Shown here: positions 1-9,981 of the stretch, one piece after another
How positions within the stretch are numbered: position 1 is the first letter of the stretch
How the letters are laid out: each line of letters opens with the position of its first letter
Origin: Neohoeflea coraliihabitans
GTDB taxonomy: Bacteria; Pseudomonadota; Alphaproteobacteria; Rhizobiales; Rhizobiaceae
DNA: 64,000 nucleotides
Direction: 5' to 3'
Assembly (NCBI RefSeq): GCF_019334345.1
Contig: NZ_JAHWQX010000002.1
Coordinates: forward strand, 434,001-498,000
Made by a program: the position numbers and the translations under genes
Notes under the pieces: generated by a model
The model's database searches: none
Seen by the model: the letters and a program-made list of their open reading frames with translations, nothing else
What the model was told of the DNA's origin: nothing

Positions 1-1595
1 ATTTCCGCGTCGCACACCGCGCCGCCGCTACCTTGACATCCACAGGTCCGGGCTCGGCCAACCAGATCATGGGGCTGGCGGTAGCGCAAACCGACAGTTC
101 GGCGATCCTGTCGATCACCGCCAACGTTCCGACGCAGCAGTTCAATCGCGGTCCGTTTCAGGAATTGAACCTGCACAATCAGGCTGATTTCAACAATGTC
201 ATCAAGCCTGTGGTCAAACGCAGCTTTCAGCCGACCCGCGCCGAGATGCTGCCGGTGCAGATCCGCCAGGCTTGTGCCACGATGACCACAGGACGTCCCG
301 GTCCGGTCAATCTCGACATTCCCTACAACCTCTTCCAGGAGGAGGCCGACCTTTCAGCGGAGGTGATCGGCAGCGCCTTCGGTGAGCGTCGCTCGGGCGC
401 CAGCCCCGACGATGTGACCGACGTCGTCGACCGGCTGCTTGCTGCCCGGCGGCCGGTGCTGTTCGTCGGCCACGGCATGACGTTGTCCGAGGGGGAGAAG
501 GAGCTGACCCGCCTCGCCCGCTGGCTCAACATTCCGGTGATTTCATCGCCGAACGGCATGGGCACGATCGACATGCAGGATCCGCTCTCGCTCGGGTTCA
601 TCGGCCGCAACGGCGCCTATCAGGCCAATCAGGCCGGCCGGCATGCGGATCTGGTGATCGCCATCGGCGTGCGCTTCGATGACCGTTCCGCCTCGAGCTG
701 GAAACCCGGTTACTCCTGGAACTTTCCCGAGACGGCGCTCGTGCATGTGGATCTCGACCATGCGGAACTGACCCGCAATTACACGCCCGATATTGCCATA
801 CTTGCCGATGCGCGCACGTTCCTGCGCCAGGTGCTGGCCGAGCTGTCGGAACGCGGGATTGATGAAAGTCCGAGGCTGGAAGACTGGCAGGCCGACATCG
901 CCGGCTGGCGGCAGGAGTGGGAGGCGTTTCTGGCGCCCAACTGGGGCCAGCACACGGCACCGATCGCGCCCTACCGCATCGTCGAGGACTGTTTGAAGGT
1001 CTTGCCCGCCAACGCCATCCTCTCTCTGGATTCAGGGGTGCATCACAATTGGTACATGCAGTTCTGGAAGGCGCGCGGACCGCGCAGCATGCTCAATACC
1101 TGGGGCTATTCGGGCATGGGTTTCGGACCGAGCTCCATTCTCGGCGCCAAGCTGGCGGCGCCCGACCGCCCATGTATCAGCATCTGCGGCGATGGTGGCT
1201 TTACCATGGTGCCGCACGTCTTGTGCACCGCCGTGGAATACAACATCCCGGTTGTGTGGGTGGTCTGGAACAATTTCGTCTGGGGCGCGATCCGCGATCT
1301 TCAATACGGCTATTTCGAGGGCCGCGAATATGGAACCGGTTTCTATCGCGGTGATAACGCCGAACCTTACAATCCCGATTTTGCAGCCTGGGCCCGGGCC
1401 GCAGGCGTTGAGGGACATACGGTCACGAAGTCGGAGGATTTCGCCGGGGTGCTGGAAGCAGCAATCGCATCCGGCAAGCCGAGCCTGATCGATGTGCATG
1501 TCGACGGAAACATTCGCCCGCCCGCCACTGGCACCTGGGAATTGCCGCCGCTCACACCGAAGGAGCCGGTTTTCGGCAACGCCTGGCGGCCTTAA
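1..1595 (+). CDS. Thiamine-diphosphate-dependent enzyme, acetolactate synthase family (5' end outside window)
   Basis: The reading frame is open from base 3, so the gene begins before the window; an in-frame TTG at 33 is not a believable start. About 530 residues are visible. The N-terminal pyrimidine-binding and central domains are followed by a C-terminal diphosphate-binding domain with GDGGF near 1190 and the paired Asn (VVWNNFVWG) near 1270, the GDG-to-NN signature of ThDP enzymes. The family covers acetolactate synthase, glyoxylate carboligase, sulfoacetaldehyde acetyltransferase and 2-keto acid decarboxylases; the exact reaction cannot be read here. It is followed after 20 bp by a cupin gene and then an IclR regulator, which suggests a catabolic rather than a branched-chain amino acid role. 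Confidence 0.85.
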   Translation, partial: FRVAHRAAATLTSTGPGSANQIMGLAVAQTDSSAILSITANVPTQQFNRGPFQELNLHNQADFNNVIKPVVKRSFQPTRAEMLPVQIRQACATMTTGRPGPVNLDIPYNLFQEEADLSAEVIGSAFGERRSGASPDDVTDVVDRLLAARRPVLFVGHGMTLSEGEKELTRLARWLNIPVISSPNGMGTIDMQDPLSLGFIGRNGAYQANQAGRHADLVIAIGVRFDDRSASSWKPGYSWNFPETALVHVDLDHAELTRNYTPDIAILADARTFLRQVLAELSERGIDESPRLEDWQADIAGWRQEWEAFLAPNWGQHTAPIAPYRIVEDCLKVLPANAILSLDSGVHHNWYMQFWKARGPRSMLNTWGYSGMGFGPSSILGAKLAAPDRPCISICGDGGFTMVPHVLCTAVEYNIPVVWVVWNNFVWGAIRDLQYGYFEGREYGTGFYRGDNAEPYNPDFAAWARAAGVEGHTVTKSEDFAGVLEAAIASGKPSLIDVHVDGNIRPPATGTWELPPLTPKEPVFGNAWRP

Positions 1596-1615
1596 CAAAC
1601 GAAAGGAAGAGTGAA

Positions 1616-2005
1616 ATGAACAAGGACAATACTGAAGCGAGCGTGGAAAGAAAGTCGGTCATCCGCAACATCGCGGAGGTGCCGTGGAAGGAATTCCCCG
1701 CTCATCACGGCTCGGCACTTTCCAAGCCGCTGGTGCATCCTACGACAACCGGCTCGCATCAACTTGACTACCGCATTTCGACATATCAGCCGATGGCCTA
1801 TGTCGAGCGCCACGTGCACGACGTGCAGGAGCAGGTCTATCACGTGCTCGACGGCGAGGGGCTGATGGAAATTGATGGAGAGAAACGCGTCGTGAGAAAA
1901 AATGATATCATCTTTCTCGCACCCGGGTCCTGGCATAGCATCGAAAATACCGGTCTCGGCGACCTGACCTTCATCGTCGTGACGACACCGATCAACGACA
2001 TCTGA
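1616..2005 (+). CDS. Small single-domain cupin protein
   Basis: 129 residues with one cupin_2 barrel. The first motif (HVHDVQEQVYHVLDGEG) supplies His and Glu metal ligands and the second (PGSWHSIENTG) the last His. Small cupins of this kind act as metal-dependent isomerases, dioxygenases or ligand sensors, and the substrate is not visible. A good ribosome site (AAAGGAAG) lies before ATG 1616. It sits 20 bp after the ThDP enzyme and 8 bp before the IclR gene, so the three are probably one transcript. Confidence 0.8.
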   Translation: MNKDNTEASVERKSVIRNIAEVPWKEFPAHHGSALSKPLVHPTTTGSHQLDYRISTYQPMAYVERHVHDVQEQVYHVLDGEGLMEIDGEKRVVRKNDIIFLAPGSWHSIENTGLGDLTFIVVTTPINDI

Positions 2006-2013
2006 CGGGCGCA

Positions 2014-2826
2014 ATGGCCGGCACGCGAGAAAAGACAGAGAAATCCGGTGGACCCGCAAAGGGCGGCATTCAGTCGCTCGAGCGGGCTGCTGCGATCATT
2101 GATGTGGTGGACGCGGGTGGCGAGCATGGGGCCAGCCTGACCGACATGGCGGAAGCCACGGGCCTGCACAACTCCACCATTTTTCATCTCGTCAAAACGC
2201 TTGATCAACTCGGCTACCTCGCGCGCCTGGACGAGGGAAAACAGTACTTTGTTGGCCCGCGCATCTTTTCCCTGGCAGCGGGCGCACCGCAGATGCGCCT
2301 TCTGGCACTTACTGGTCAGCCGGTCCTGGAAGAACTCAGTGCAATGACCGGCGAAGCCGCGCATCTTGCGGTGCGCACCGGCAGCCGGGTGATTGTCGTC
2401 GCCCGGGCTGATGCGCCCGGGATGATTCAAATTTCCTATGGCAAGGGACAGACCCGGCCCATTCATGCAACGGCGATCGGCAAGATGCTGCTGTCGCGAT
2501 GCAGCCCGGAGGATCGCGACGCGATCGTCAAGTCGATCAGCTATGAGGCTTACACCCCGTATACCATTCGGGATGCGGCCGCACTTCGCACCGAGATTGA
2601 AAGGGTATGTGAGCTGGGCTTTGCCGAGGACCGCTGCGAATTCGATGAAAATGTGCGCTGCCTCGCCATCATCGTGCCCGGCCTGTCTTCCCGTCTGAAT
2701 GTTTCAATTGGCATATCCGGGCCGGTCTGGCGCATGACCGACGATGCGGTGGCCGCCCATCTGCCGATCCTTCACAAACAGGCTGATGTGCTCAGTCGTC
2801 GCCTCGGCGGCCTTGTCACATCCTGA
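2014..2826 (+). CDS. IclR-family transcriptional regulator
   Basis: 270 residues. An N-terminal winged helix-turn-helix (about residues 20-80, SLERAAAIIDVV through LVKTLDQLGYL) is followed by the IclR effector-binding domain with the typical HATAIGKMLLS stretch near residue 150 and the conserved aromatic/Cys region toward the C-terminus. IclR proteins control catabolic operons in response to small organic acids. Cotranscription with the ThDP enzyme and cupin makes these its likely targets. The gene is convergent with the LysR gene, with 12 bp between stops. Confidence 0.9.
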   Translation: MAGTREKTEKSGGPAKGGIQSLERAAAIIDVVDAGGEHGASLTDMAEATGLHNSTIFHLVKTLDQLGYLARLDEGKQYFVGPRIFSLAAGAPQMRLLALTGQPVLEELSAMTGEAAHLAVRTGSRVIVVARADAPGMIQISYGKGQTRPIHATAIGKMLLSRCSPEDRDAIVKSISYEAYTPYTIRDAAALRTEIERVCELGFAEDRCEFDENVRCLAIIVPGLSSRLNVSIGISGPVWRMTDDAVAAHLPILHKQADVLSRRLGGLVTS

Positions 2827-2838
2827 CCATCGAACAAA

Positions 2839-3753
2839 TCACGCCGCATCCCGACCGGCGCTGATGATCATGTCTCTGAGCCGCCGTGCCGAAGGCGAGC
2901 AGGCGGCGTCCGTCTTGTCGATCAAGCCAATCGTTCTGGAGATTGCCGGATGCGTCAACTCGCATGTGACGATTCCCCCCTCTCCGCTGATCGGAATGGC
3001 TGATCTTGGCAGCGGGGCGATTCCCAATCCGCTGCGGACAAGTTCGAGGGCTGTCGATGTGCGCGGCACTTCGTAATTCCAAAACAGGCTGCGCTGCGCA
3101 CGCGCCATGGCCTGATCAATCAGTGCTCGATTGCCGCTTCCCTGCGAGGGCAGGATCAGCGGGTGCGCGGACAATGTCTCCCATTTGACCGATTGCTGTG
3201 ATGCAAGTGGATGCTCGCGCAGGACAGCCAGAACGACCCGGTCATCGACAAGTGGCTCGAATACCACGCTTCGGTCGGAGACCGGCAAGGATGAGACACC
3301 GAAATCCGCCTTTCCCTCTGCGACCGCGTTCGTGACGTCATGGGCAAGAAAGTCGAGAATTCGAACCCGCGCTTCGCTTGGGCCGGTTCTGAACAATCGA
3401 AGCGCCGGCATGACGATGCGCGGGATGGCGCTCGGCACGGCGGCGATCGTGACGATGGCACGGTTCTGGTGGGCGAAGCGGGCCGTGTCATCGCGCAGTT
3501 CGTGCATTGTTTCTCGGGCGTTTTCCACCATCGCCTGTGCCCTTGGCTGCAACCTCTTGGCTGCAAGTGTAGGGCGAACCGAACGGGTGGTGCGCTCGAA
3601 AAGCATCGCGCCTAACGCGGTTTCCAGCTTGTGAATGCGCCGGGTCAGCGCTGATTGAGACACGCCGAGATACCGCGCGGCGGCAACGAAAGATCGCGTT
3701 TCCAGAAGGACAAGAAACGCCTCCAGTTCAGCAAATTCGAAATTGATGCGCAT
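2839..3753 (-). CDS. LysR-family transcriptional regulator, divergent from tcuAB
   Basis: 304 residues from ATG 3753; the frame is open further upstream but would run into tcuA. The N-terminal HTH is canonical (FVAAARYLGVSQSALTRRIHKLE), followed by a LysR substrate-binding domain. It is divergent from tcuA with 80 bp between starts. In Salmonella the LysR-type activator TcuR controls the tcu genes, so this is a likely functional equivalent (inference from position). A TGCAA-N6-TTGCA inverted repeat in the shared promoter region is a candidate operator. Confidence 0.88.
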   Translation of the reverse strand: MRINFEFAELEAFLVLLETRSFVAAARYLGVSQSALTRRIHKLETALGAMLFERTTRSVRPTLAAKRLQPRAQAMVENARETMHELRDDTARFAHQNRAIVTIAAVPSAIPRIVMPALRLFRTGPSEARVRILDFLAHDVTNAVAEGKADFGVSSLPVSDRSVVFEPLVDDRVVLAVLREHPLASQQSVKWETLSAHPLILPSQGSGNRALIDQAMARAQRSLFWNYEVPRTSTALELVRSGLGIAPLPRSAIPISGEGGIVTCELTHPAISRTIGLIDKTDAACSPSARRLRDMIISAGRDAA

Positions 3754-3764
3754 AGCGGCACAAT

Positions 3765-3780
3765 TGCAATAATTTTTGCA
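3765..3780. promoter_or_regulatory. Candidate LysR operator between regulator and tcuA
   Basis: Inverted repeat TGCAA-N6-TTGCA in an AT-rich stretch of the 80-bp divergent intergenic region. LysR proteins usually bind interrupted dyads upstream of both their own gene and the target. The arms are only 5 bp, so this is suggestive only. Confidence 0.4.
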
Positions 3781-3833
3781 TTTATCAATTCTACAAGGAG
3801 AAGGTAGGGGCAGAGAATGATTCAGGATCAGCC

Positions 3834-5228
3834 ATGACACAGCCGACCGAGCACTATGACATCGTGATCGTCGGCGGGGGCAATGCGGCGCTCTGTGCTG
3901 CAATGACCGCCGCCGAAGACGGGGCCAAGGTTCTCATTCTGGAAGCCGCGCCGAAGGACTATCGGGGCGGCAACTCGCGGCACACCCGCAACTTTCGCTG
4001 CATGCATGACGGTCCGCTTTCGGTTCTCGTCGACAGCTATGACGAGCAGGAATATTTCAGCGATCTGATCAAGGTCACCGATGGCAAGACCGATGAGGGT
4101 CTGGCACGGATGGTCATTCGCGCCTCGCAGGAATGTCTGCCGTGGATGGAGGCGCACGGCGTGCGGTTCCAGCCGTCGCTCTCGGGAACATTGTCTCTGG
4201 CGCGCACCAATGCTTTCTTCATGGGCGGCGGAAAGGCACTGGTCAACGCCTATTACCGCACCGCGGCAGCGCTGGGCGTCGACGTGCTTTATGAGGCGCC
4301 CGTGCGCCATCTGCAGCTTCAGGGCAACAGGATCGAGCGCGTCGACTACGAGTATGAAGGCGTCGCGTATTCGGCAGAACCGCGCGCCGTGATCGTGGCG
4401 TCCGGAGGCTTTCAAGCCGATCTCGATTGGCTCGCCGATGCCTGGGGACCGCCAGCGCGCAATTTCCTGATCCGCGGCACGCCCTACAATCGCGGCACCG
4501 TCCTGAAGAACCTTCTCGACCAGGGCGTGACGTCCATCGGCGATCCAACACAATGTCACGCGGTGGCGATCGATGGCCGGGCGCCGAAATTCGATGGCGG
4601 GATCGTGACCCGCCTCGACTGCGTTCCGTTCTCGGTCGTGGTCAACAGACGCGGCGAACGGTTCTACGACGAAGGCGAGGATGTGTGGCCGAAGCGCTAT
4701 GCAATCTGGGGGCGGCTGGTTGCACAACAGCCGGATCAGGTGGCCTATGCCATCGTGGATTCGCGCGCCATTCCGCTTTTCATGCCGTCCGTATTTCCGG
4801 CCATCCAGGCCGACACCCTCGAGGAACTGGCGGAAAAAATGGATCTCCCACCGGAGGCCGTCACTCAGACGATCGCCAGCTACAATGCGGCCTGCGGGGA
4901 CACATCGGCGTTTCATCCCACCGAGCGCGACGGCGTGCACACCTCGGGTATCGAGCCGGCCAAGACCAATTGGGCACGACCGATCAGCGAGCCACCGTTT
5001 TACGGCTACAGCCTGCGCACCGGCGTCACCTTCACCTATCTCGGTTTGAAGGTGGACGAGAACGCCCAGTGCCAGACCGACGCCGGGCCGGTTGAAAATC
5101 TCTGGGCCGCCGGGGAAACGATGGCCGGTTCGATTCTCGGACAAGGCTACCTTGCCGGCTATGGCATGACGATCGGAACTGTCTTTGGACGCATTGCGGG
5201 CCGGGAGGCTGCCAATTATGTACGCTGA
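3834..5228 (+). CDS. tcuA: FAD-dependent tricarballylate dehydrogenase TcuA
   Basis: 464 residues. The N-terminal Rossmann FAD motif (IVIVGGGNAALCAA) is followed by the GGNSRHTRN stretch characteristic of TcuA within the fumarate reductase/succinate dehydrogenase flavoprotein superfamily. A second FAD region (AAGETMAGSILGQGY) lies near the C-terminus. The family oxidises tricarballylate to cis-aconitate and passes electrons to TcuB. ATG 3834 has AGGA 7 bp upstream. Its last 11 bp overlap the start of tcuB, which indicates translational coupling. Confidence 0.9.
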   Translation: MTQPTEHYDIVIVGGGNAALCAAMTAAEDGAKVLILEAAPKDYRGGNSRHTRNFRCMHDGPLSVLVDSYDEQEYFSDLIKVTDGKTDEGLARMVIRASQECLPWMEAHGVRFQPSLSGTLSLARTNAFFMGGGKALVNAYYRTAAALGVDVLYEAPVRHLQLQGNRIERVDYEYEGVAYSAEPRAVIVASGGFQADLDWLADAWGPPARNFLIRGTPYNRGTVLKNLLDQGVTSIGDPTQCHAVAIDGRAPKFDGGIVTRLDCVPFSVVVNRRGERFYDEGEDVWPKRYAIWGRLVAQQPDQVAYAIVDSRAIPLFMPSVFPAIQADTLEELAEKMDLPPEAVTQTIASYNAACGDTSAFHPTERDGVHTSGIEPAKTNWARPISEPPFYGYSLRTGVTFTYLGLKVDENAQCQTDAGPVENLWAAGETMAGSILGQGYLAGYGMTIGTVFGRIAGREAANYVR

Positions 5229-6285
5229 TCCAGTTGAGGAGGCGCGTCGCCAGGCGCAGATCTGCAATTCCTGTCGCTACTGCGAAGGATATTGCGCCGT
5301 CTTTCCTTCCATGCACATTCACCGCTCGTTTTCCGAGGGTGACATCACGCAGCTCGCCAATCTCTGTCACAACTGCCAGAACTGCTATGACGCCTGCCAG
5401 TACACGGCACCGCACGAATTTGCCCTGAACCTGCCGGGCGTTCTTGCCGAAGTGCGTCAGGAGAGCTGGGAGCAAACGGCTTTTCCCGCTGCGATGGGCA
5501 AGGCATTTCACCGCAACGGTACGTTGATTGCGTTGTTTTCCGCTCTGGGAATGGGTCTTCTATTCTGGGCCGCGCGGCGCCTGCCCGGCGGCGGCGAGGG
5601 TTTTTATGCGGTCCTTGCGCACAACGCCATGGTGGCCATCTTTCTGCCTGCGTTCCTGTTTCCGTTGTTGGCTCTTGCGATCGGGCTCAAACGCTATTGG
5701 AAACGGGTCGATGGCATGCCGGTGCGGCTTGGCGACATCACCGCGGCGTTCGGATCGGCGGCAACCATGCGCAATCTGGCCGGCGGTCACGGGGACGGCT
5801 GTACCTATGAGGACGACGATCGCTTTTCGCATAAACGGCGCGTCCTGCACCAACTGGTGATGTACGGCTTTCTGCTTTGTTTCGCAGCCACCGCGAGCGG
5901 CACAATCCTGCACTATGCGTTTGCCATGCCCGCGCCCTATGGTCTTTTCTCGATTCCGAAGGCGCTCGGACTGCCAGGCGGAATCATGCTGTGCATCGGC
6001 ACTGCCGGGATGATGTGGCTGAAGGCGGAAGGCCGACCGCATCTGCAAGATCTGCGCGTCCGCGGCGGCGAGTTCGGCTTCATCCTGCTCTTGTTCATCG
6101 TCAGCTTTACCGGTCTCGCGCTCTATCTTTTTCGCGACACAGCCGGCCTTGAGGCGCTGCTGGCAATCCATCTCGGATCCGTTCTGGCCTTCTTCCTGCT
6201 GACGCCCTATTCCAAGATGGCGCACGGGTTTTACCGCCTGGCGGCATTGGTGCGCGATGCGCAGCGGCGCCGCTCAACGTCCTGA
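5218..6285 (+). CDS. tcuB: Tricarballylate utilisation 4Fe-4S membrane protein TcuB
   Basis: 355 residues from ATG 5218, which lies inside the end of tcuA. The N-terminal part carries two ferredoxin-like clusters of cysteines (CNSCRYCEGYC and CHNCQNCYDAC, about residues 14-65). The rest has several hydrophobic membrane segments with His residues that could ligate haem, as in CitB/TcuB proteins. TcuB reoxidises the flavin of TcuA and feeds electrons to the respiratory chain. No tcuC-type permease is adjacent; the nearby MFS gene at 7345-8529 is on the opposite strand in another operon. Confidence 0.88.
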   Translation: MYADPVEEARRQAQICNSCRYCEGYCAVFPSMHIHRSFSEGDITQLANLCHNCQNCYDACQYTAPHEFALNLPGVLAEVRQESWEQTAFPAAMGKAFHRNGTLIALFSALGMGLLFWAARRLPGGGEGFYAVLAHNAMVAIFLPAFLFPLLALAIGLKRYWKRVDGMPVRLGDITAAFGSAATMRNLAGGHGDGCTYEDDDRFSHKRRVLHQLVMYGFLLCFAATASGTILHYAFAMPAPYGLFSIPKALGLPGGIMLCIGTAGMMWLKAEGRPHLQDLRVRGGEFGFILLLFIVSFTGLALYLFRDTAGLEALLAIHLGSVLAFFLLTPYSKMAHGFYRLAALVRDAQRRRSTS

Positions 6286-6296
6286 TTGGTCGGTGC

Positions 6297-7304
6297 CTAG
6301 TAAAGTTTGAAATCCGCCCGGATTGCCGCCAGATCGTGTTTCGCAGCCAGTGCCAGCATGAGCAGGATACGAGCTTTCTGAGGCGTGAGATCGTCGGCGG
6401 CAATCCAGTGCTTGTCTTCGAGGTAGCAGCGCGGCGCGACGCGTCCCGATCCTACCCTGCTTGACTGGACGACGGCCACCCCACTTGCGGCGCATTGTTC
6501 CAGAAACCGGCGTTCCAACGGGGTTGGCATTCCTGGCGCGAAGCCGGCCGATACTATTCCGGATGCGCCGGCCTCGAGGAAGGCGGAGGCTGCCGTTGCA
6601 TCGGCGCCTGCATAGGAATAGCTGATATCGACACGGGGCAAATCCGCATCAGCCGTGATGCGGAACGGCGTGGCGGCTGTATGCGCGCGCAGCGGCGCGC
6701 GATGGAAATGTACCCGGTCAGCATCGACCACGCCGATCGGTCCCCAGCCAACCGAACGAAAGGCATCGAGCCGATAGGTCGAGGTCTTCGTGACATCCCG
6801 CGCACAGTGGATCTCGTCGTTGAGCACGACCATGACGCCCTTGCCTCGCGCCTCCGGCGAAAGAACGGTCCTGACAGCAGCCGCAAAATTGACGACCGCA
6901 TCGGTCCCGATCGTGTTCAGCGGGCGTTGTGCACCAACGAACGCGACTGGCAGATCGGTGTTCAGGGTGAGATGCAGGAAGTAGGCGGATTCCTCCAGGG
7001 TGGCTGTCCCATGCACAACCACGACGCCGGCAAGGTCGGTCGCACCGGCGGCGAGTTCATCGATGATCCCGGCAAGCGCCGCCCATTCGCCCGGACCGAT
7101 GGCGCTGCTTCCGACCGCACGGAAAGGAATCGGAACATAGGCGGCAAGCTCATGCACAGCCTCGGGCAGTGCTGCCAGAACCTCGTCGATCTCAAGCTTT
7201 CGCCCTGTCTCGGGATAATCTATGAAATCCAAGGGCGTGGCCGCTTCCGTCGAAATCGTCCCACCGCAACCGATGACCGCTACGCGCAGTTTGCTGTCCG
7301 CCAT
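6297..7304 (-). CDS. Asparaginase-fold amidohydrolase with altered substrate pocket
   Basis: 335 residues from ATG 7304 with AAGGA upstream. The first nucleophile motif is present (GCGGTISTE, Thr16), and so are the second catalytic Thr100 (VHGTATLEES) and Lys173. The Asp that follows this Thr in true asparaginases (HGTDT) is Ala101, and the Gln of the SQ carboxylate-binding pair is replaced (SSAIGP, Ala68). These residues hold the alpha-amino and carboxylate groups of asparagine, so I infer an amidase for a different substrate. It is the last gene of the nine-gene Mo-hydroxylase operon. Confidence 0.85.
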   Translation of the reverse strand: MADSKLRVAVIGCGGTISTEAATPLDFIDYPETGRKLEIDEVLAALPEAVHELAAYVPIPFRAVGSSAIGPGEWAALAGIIDELAAGATDLAGVVVVHGTATLEESAYFLHLTLNTDLPVAFVGAQRPLNTIGTDAVVNFAAAVRTVLSPEARGKGVMVVLNDEIHCARDVTKTSTYRLDAFRSVGWGPIGVVDADRVHFHRAPLRAHTAATPFRITADADLPRVDISYSYAGADATAASAFLEAGASGIVSAGFAPGMPTPLERRFLEQCAASGVAVVQSSRVGSGRVAPRCYLEDKHWIAADDLTPQKARILLMLALAAKHDLAAIRADFKLY

Positions 7305-7344
7305 CCGAGAGTTCCTTTTTTCAATGCTGTCGTTTGATCGCCGG

Positions 7345-8529
7345 TCATGCCACACGCAGCCGGTAGCGTCGTTCAGTCAGCCAGGCAATTGTGAGAAGCA
7401 CTCCCCCGACAATCCAGAAAGCCTCCGCAACATCCCACATCTGCACCACGAGCCCCATGGTGATCGGGAGCACGACCGACGCAAGGCGATTTGCCGTCGC
7501 GCGCACTCCGGCGGTCAGCCCTTGCGTCTCGGCTGAAATGCCGCTGGAGAGCAGTGTGAAGATAATCGGCATCGAGACGCCGAGACCAAAACCATAGATC
7601 GCCATGCCGGCGGCCAGCATCCAGAAGCCGTGCAGAAACGGCGCGATGGTCACGCCGAGGATCGTCAGAGCGACAGCTGCAGCCAGCGCTTGTCGCGGCG
7701 ACCCGAAAAGCCTTGTCCAATGGTCAGCCACCAACACCGAGGGTGAACTCACGAGGTTGCCGATCGCGAAAAGGGTTCCGATGGCAGCGGCCGAATAGCC
7801 GACGCCCTGCAGAAGAACGGGATAGAAGGATTCCAGCATGCTCAAGCTGCCAAGTCTCAGGAATGCGCAGATGACAACAAATGCGGCAAGCGGTTGCTTC
7901 AAGACCCGCATTGCCTCGAGGTAAGTGTCGAGGCGCGGTATGAAGACTTCCCAGGATAGGAGGCGTTTGCGGTCACGACGTGCTGGCATGACCAGCGAGA
8001 TGAGGAACAGCACAGCTCCCCAGGCCGCGATCAGGGAATACCCGGCCTGTCCGCCGCCCTGATCCCAGATCCAGCCCAACAGCAGTGGACCAAGCACTGC
8101 CCCAGTCGAAGTGCAGAACGAAAAGACTCCGGTTCGGCGCGCATCCCCTGCCGCCAGGCGTGCGATGGCTGTTTGCGACGCCAGCCAAATGGTCGCGGCC
8201 GCGAGCCCGAGCGCCAGTTGCAGGATCATGAACGCCACCGGATTCGGGATCAGTGGATAGCAGAGCGGCAACAGCGCACAGAGGGCGGCAAAGAACAGCA
8301 TTACCCGGCGCACACCCAGGACGTCCATCAAGGCGCCGAAATGTACCGAGTAGATGAGCGGCGTGATGGACCTGAGCCCGGCGGCAAGTCCAAGCATGAA
8401 TGCCGAGAGCCCGAGATGGGTGCCCCAGAGCGGCGTCGCCAATGCCACCATCTGCAACAGGCTGAGCGAAAAGAAACTGCCGGCATAGGTGGCGAGCAGC
8501 GCCCGTCCGGTCTGCTGGGCCGTCACCAT
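7345..8529 (-). CDS. Major facilitator superfamily transporter
   Basis: 394 residues with about 12 hydrophobic segments and the MFS loop 2-3 signature region (GALMDVLGVRRVM). No soluble domain is seen. It lies between the deacetylase-fold gene and the asparaginase-fold gene in the same orientation, 40 bp from the latter, so it probably imports or exports a substrate or product of the same pathway. Confidence 0.87.
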   Translation of the reverse strand: MVTAQQTGRALLATYAGSFFSLSLLQMVALATPLWGTHLGLSAFMLGLAAGLRSITPLIYSVHFGALMDVLGVRRVMLFFAALCALLPLCYPLIPNPVAFMILQLALGLAAATIWLASQTAIARLAAGDARRTGVFSFCTSTGAVLGPLLLGWIWDQGGGQAGYSLIAAWGAVLFLISLVMPARRDRKRLLSWEVFIPRLDTYLEAMRVLKQPLAAFVVICAFLRLGSLSMLESFYPVLLQGVGYSAAAIGTLFAIGNLVSSPSVLVADHWTRLFGSPRQALAAAVALTILGVTIAPFLHGFWMLAAGMAIYGFGLGVSMPIIFTLLSSGISAETQGLTAGVRATANRLASVVLPITMGLVVQMWDVAEAFWIVGGVLLTIAWLTERRYRLRVA

Positions 8530-8574
8530 ATCAAAGCGACGGCCAGGACGGTGCGGGAATCAGAAGTGCCGGAC

Positions 8575-9464
8575 TCACTTCTTTGGAGGACATTGGGATG
8601 CGAAATGCCGGGCGATTTCTCCGGGCGTGGTGATCCAGAGTTCGTCGCGATGCTCGAGAATATGGGCGAGCGCGCGTCTGAGGGCGCGCAGGCGAAACGG
8701 TTGCCCGATCACGAAGGGGTGCAAGACGATCGTATAAACGAGCGGCCATTTTCGCGATTGCAACAGCATCTCGTCGAACTGATCGACCATTGTGGCCTCG
8801 AAAGCCGCTGCGCTCTCCTGGCGGAAAACCATCGACGGCGAATCGTTGACCTCGATCGAGTACGGTACGGACAACAGGGGCCCGGACCGCGTCCGCATCC
8901 AGAAGGGCTGATCGTCGGCCGGCCAATCCAGCACATAGCCAAAACCAGCTTCCTTCAGCAGATCCAGGGTTACTGGCGTCTGGGCGAGGTAGGGGCCGAG
9001 CCAACCACTGGGTGACTTGCCCGTGTAGCGGTGAATTGCATCGCGTGCCTCCTCGATCAATGACTGTTCGGCCTCTTCGCCAAGCACATCCTGCCGCTCG
9101 GCGTTCGTGCGCCCGTGACCGACGAATTCGTCCCCACGCGCGATGATGCGGTCGGCAATCTGCGGACAATGCTCGAACAGCAGCGAGTTGAAGTTGTGGG
9201 ATGCGGGAAGGTCGAATTCATCCAGAAGGTCAAAGAGATACCACTGGCCGACGCGGTTTCCGTAATCACGCCATGCGTAGTTTCGGGTGGTTTGCGGCGC
9301 CGTGAGGGAAGCGCTGTCGCTGCCCAGGCCATCGAGGAAACTGAACACCTCGATGTTGTTGCATATGGCAACAGCCAGGCGTTTGTTGCCGGGCCAGGAA
9401 AAGTCGGGCCGATCGATGATCGGGACAAAGGGATAGCGCGCGTGCGTCTTCAGGTCGAGAAGGC

Positions 9465-9468
<4 letters not shown>
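8575..9468 (-). CDS. Polysaccharide-deacetylase-fold (PuuE-like) amidohydrolase
   Basis: 297 residues from ATG 9468, which overlaps the stop of the 2Fe-2S subunit gene by 4 bp (ATGA). The NodB-type fold is indicated by HNFNSLLFEHCP, the GHGRTNAE region and C-terminal HPFVIGQPFRL. In this branch, exemplified by PuuE allantoinase, the fold cleaves C-N bonds in heterocycles rather than removing acetyl groups from glycans. Its place directly behind Mo-hydroxylase subunits supports a ring-opening or amide-cleaving step. The classical metal-binding Asp-His-His set is not fully evident by eye. Confidence 0.78.
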
Positions 9469-9968
<500 letters not shown>

Positions 9969-9981
9969 CGGTTCCTCGTTT

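Noticed and set aside
3828..5267. 479-codon minus-strand ORF
   Set aside because: Antisense of tcuA, no domain.
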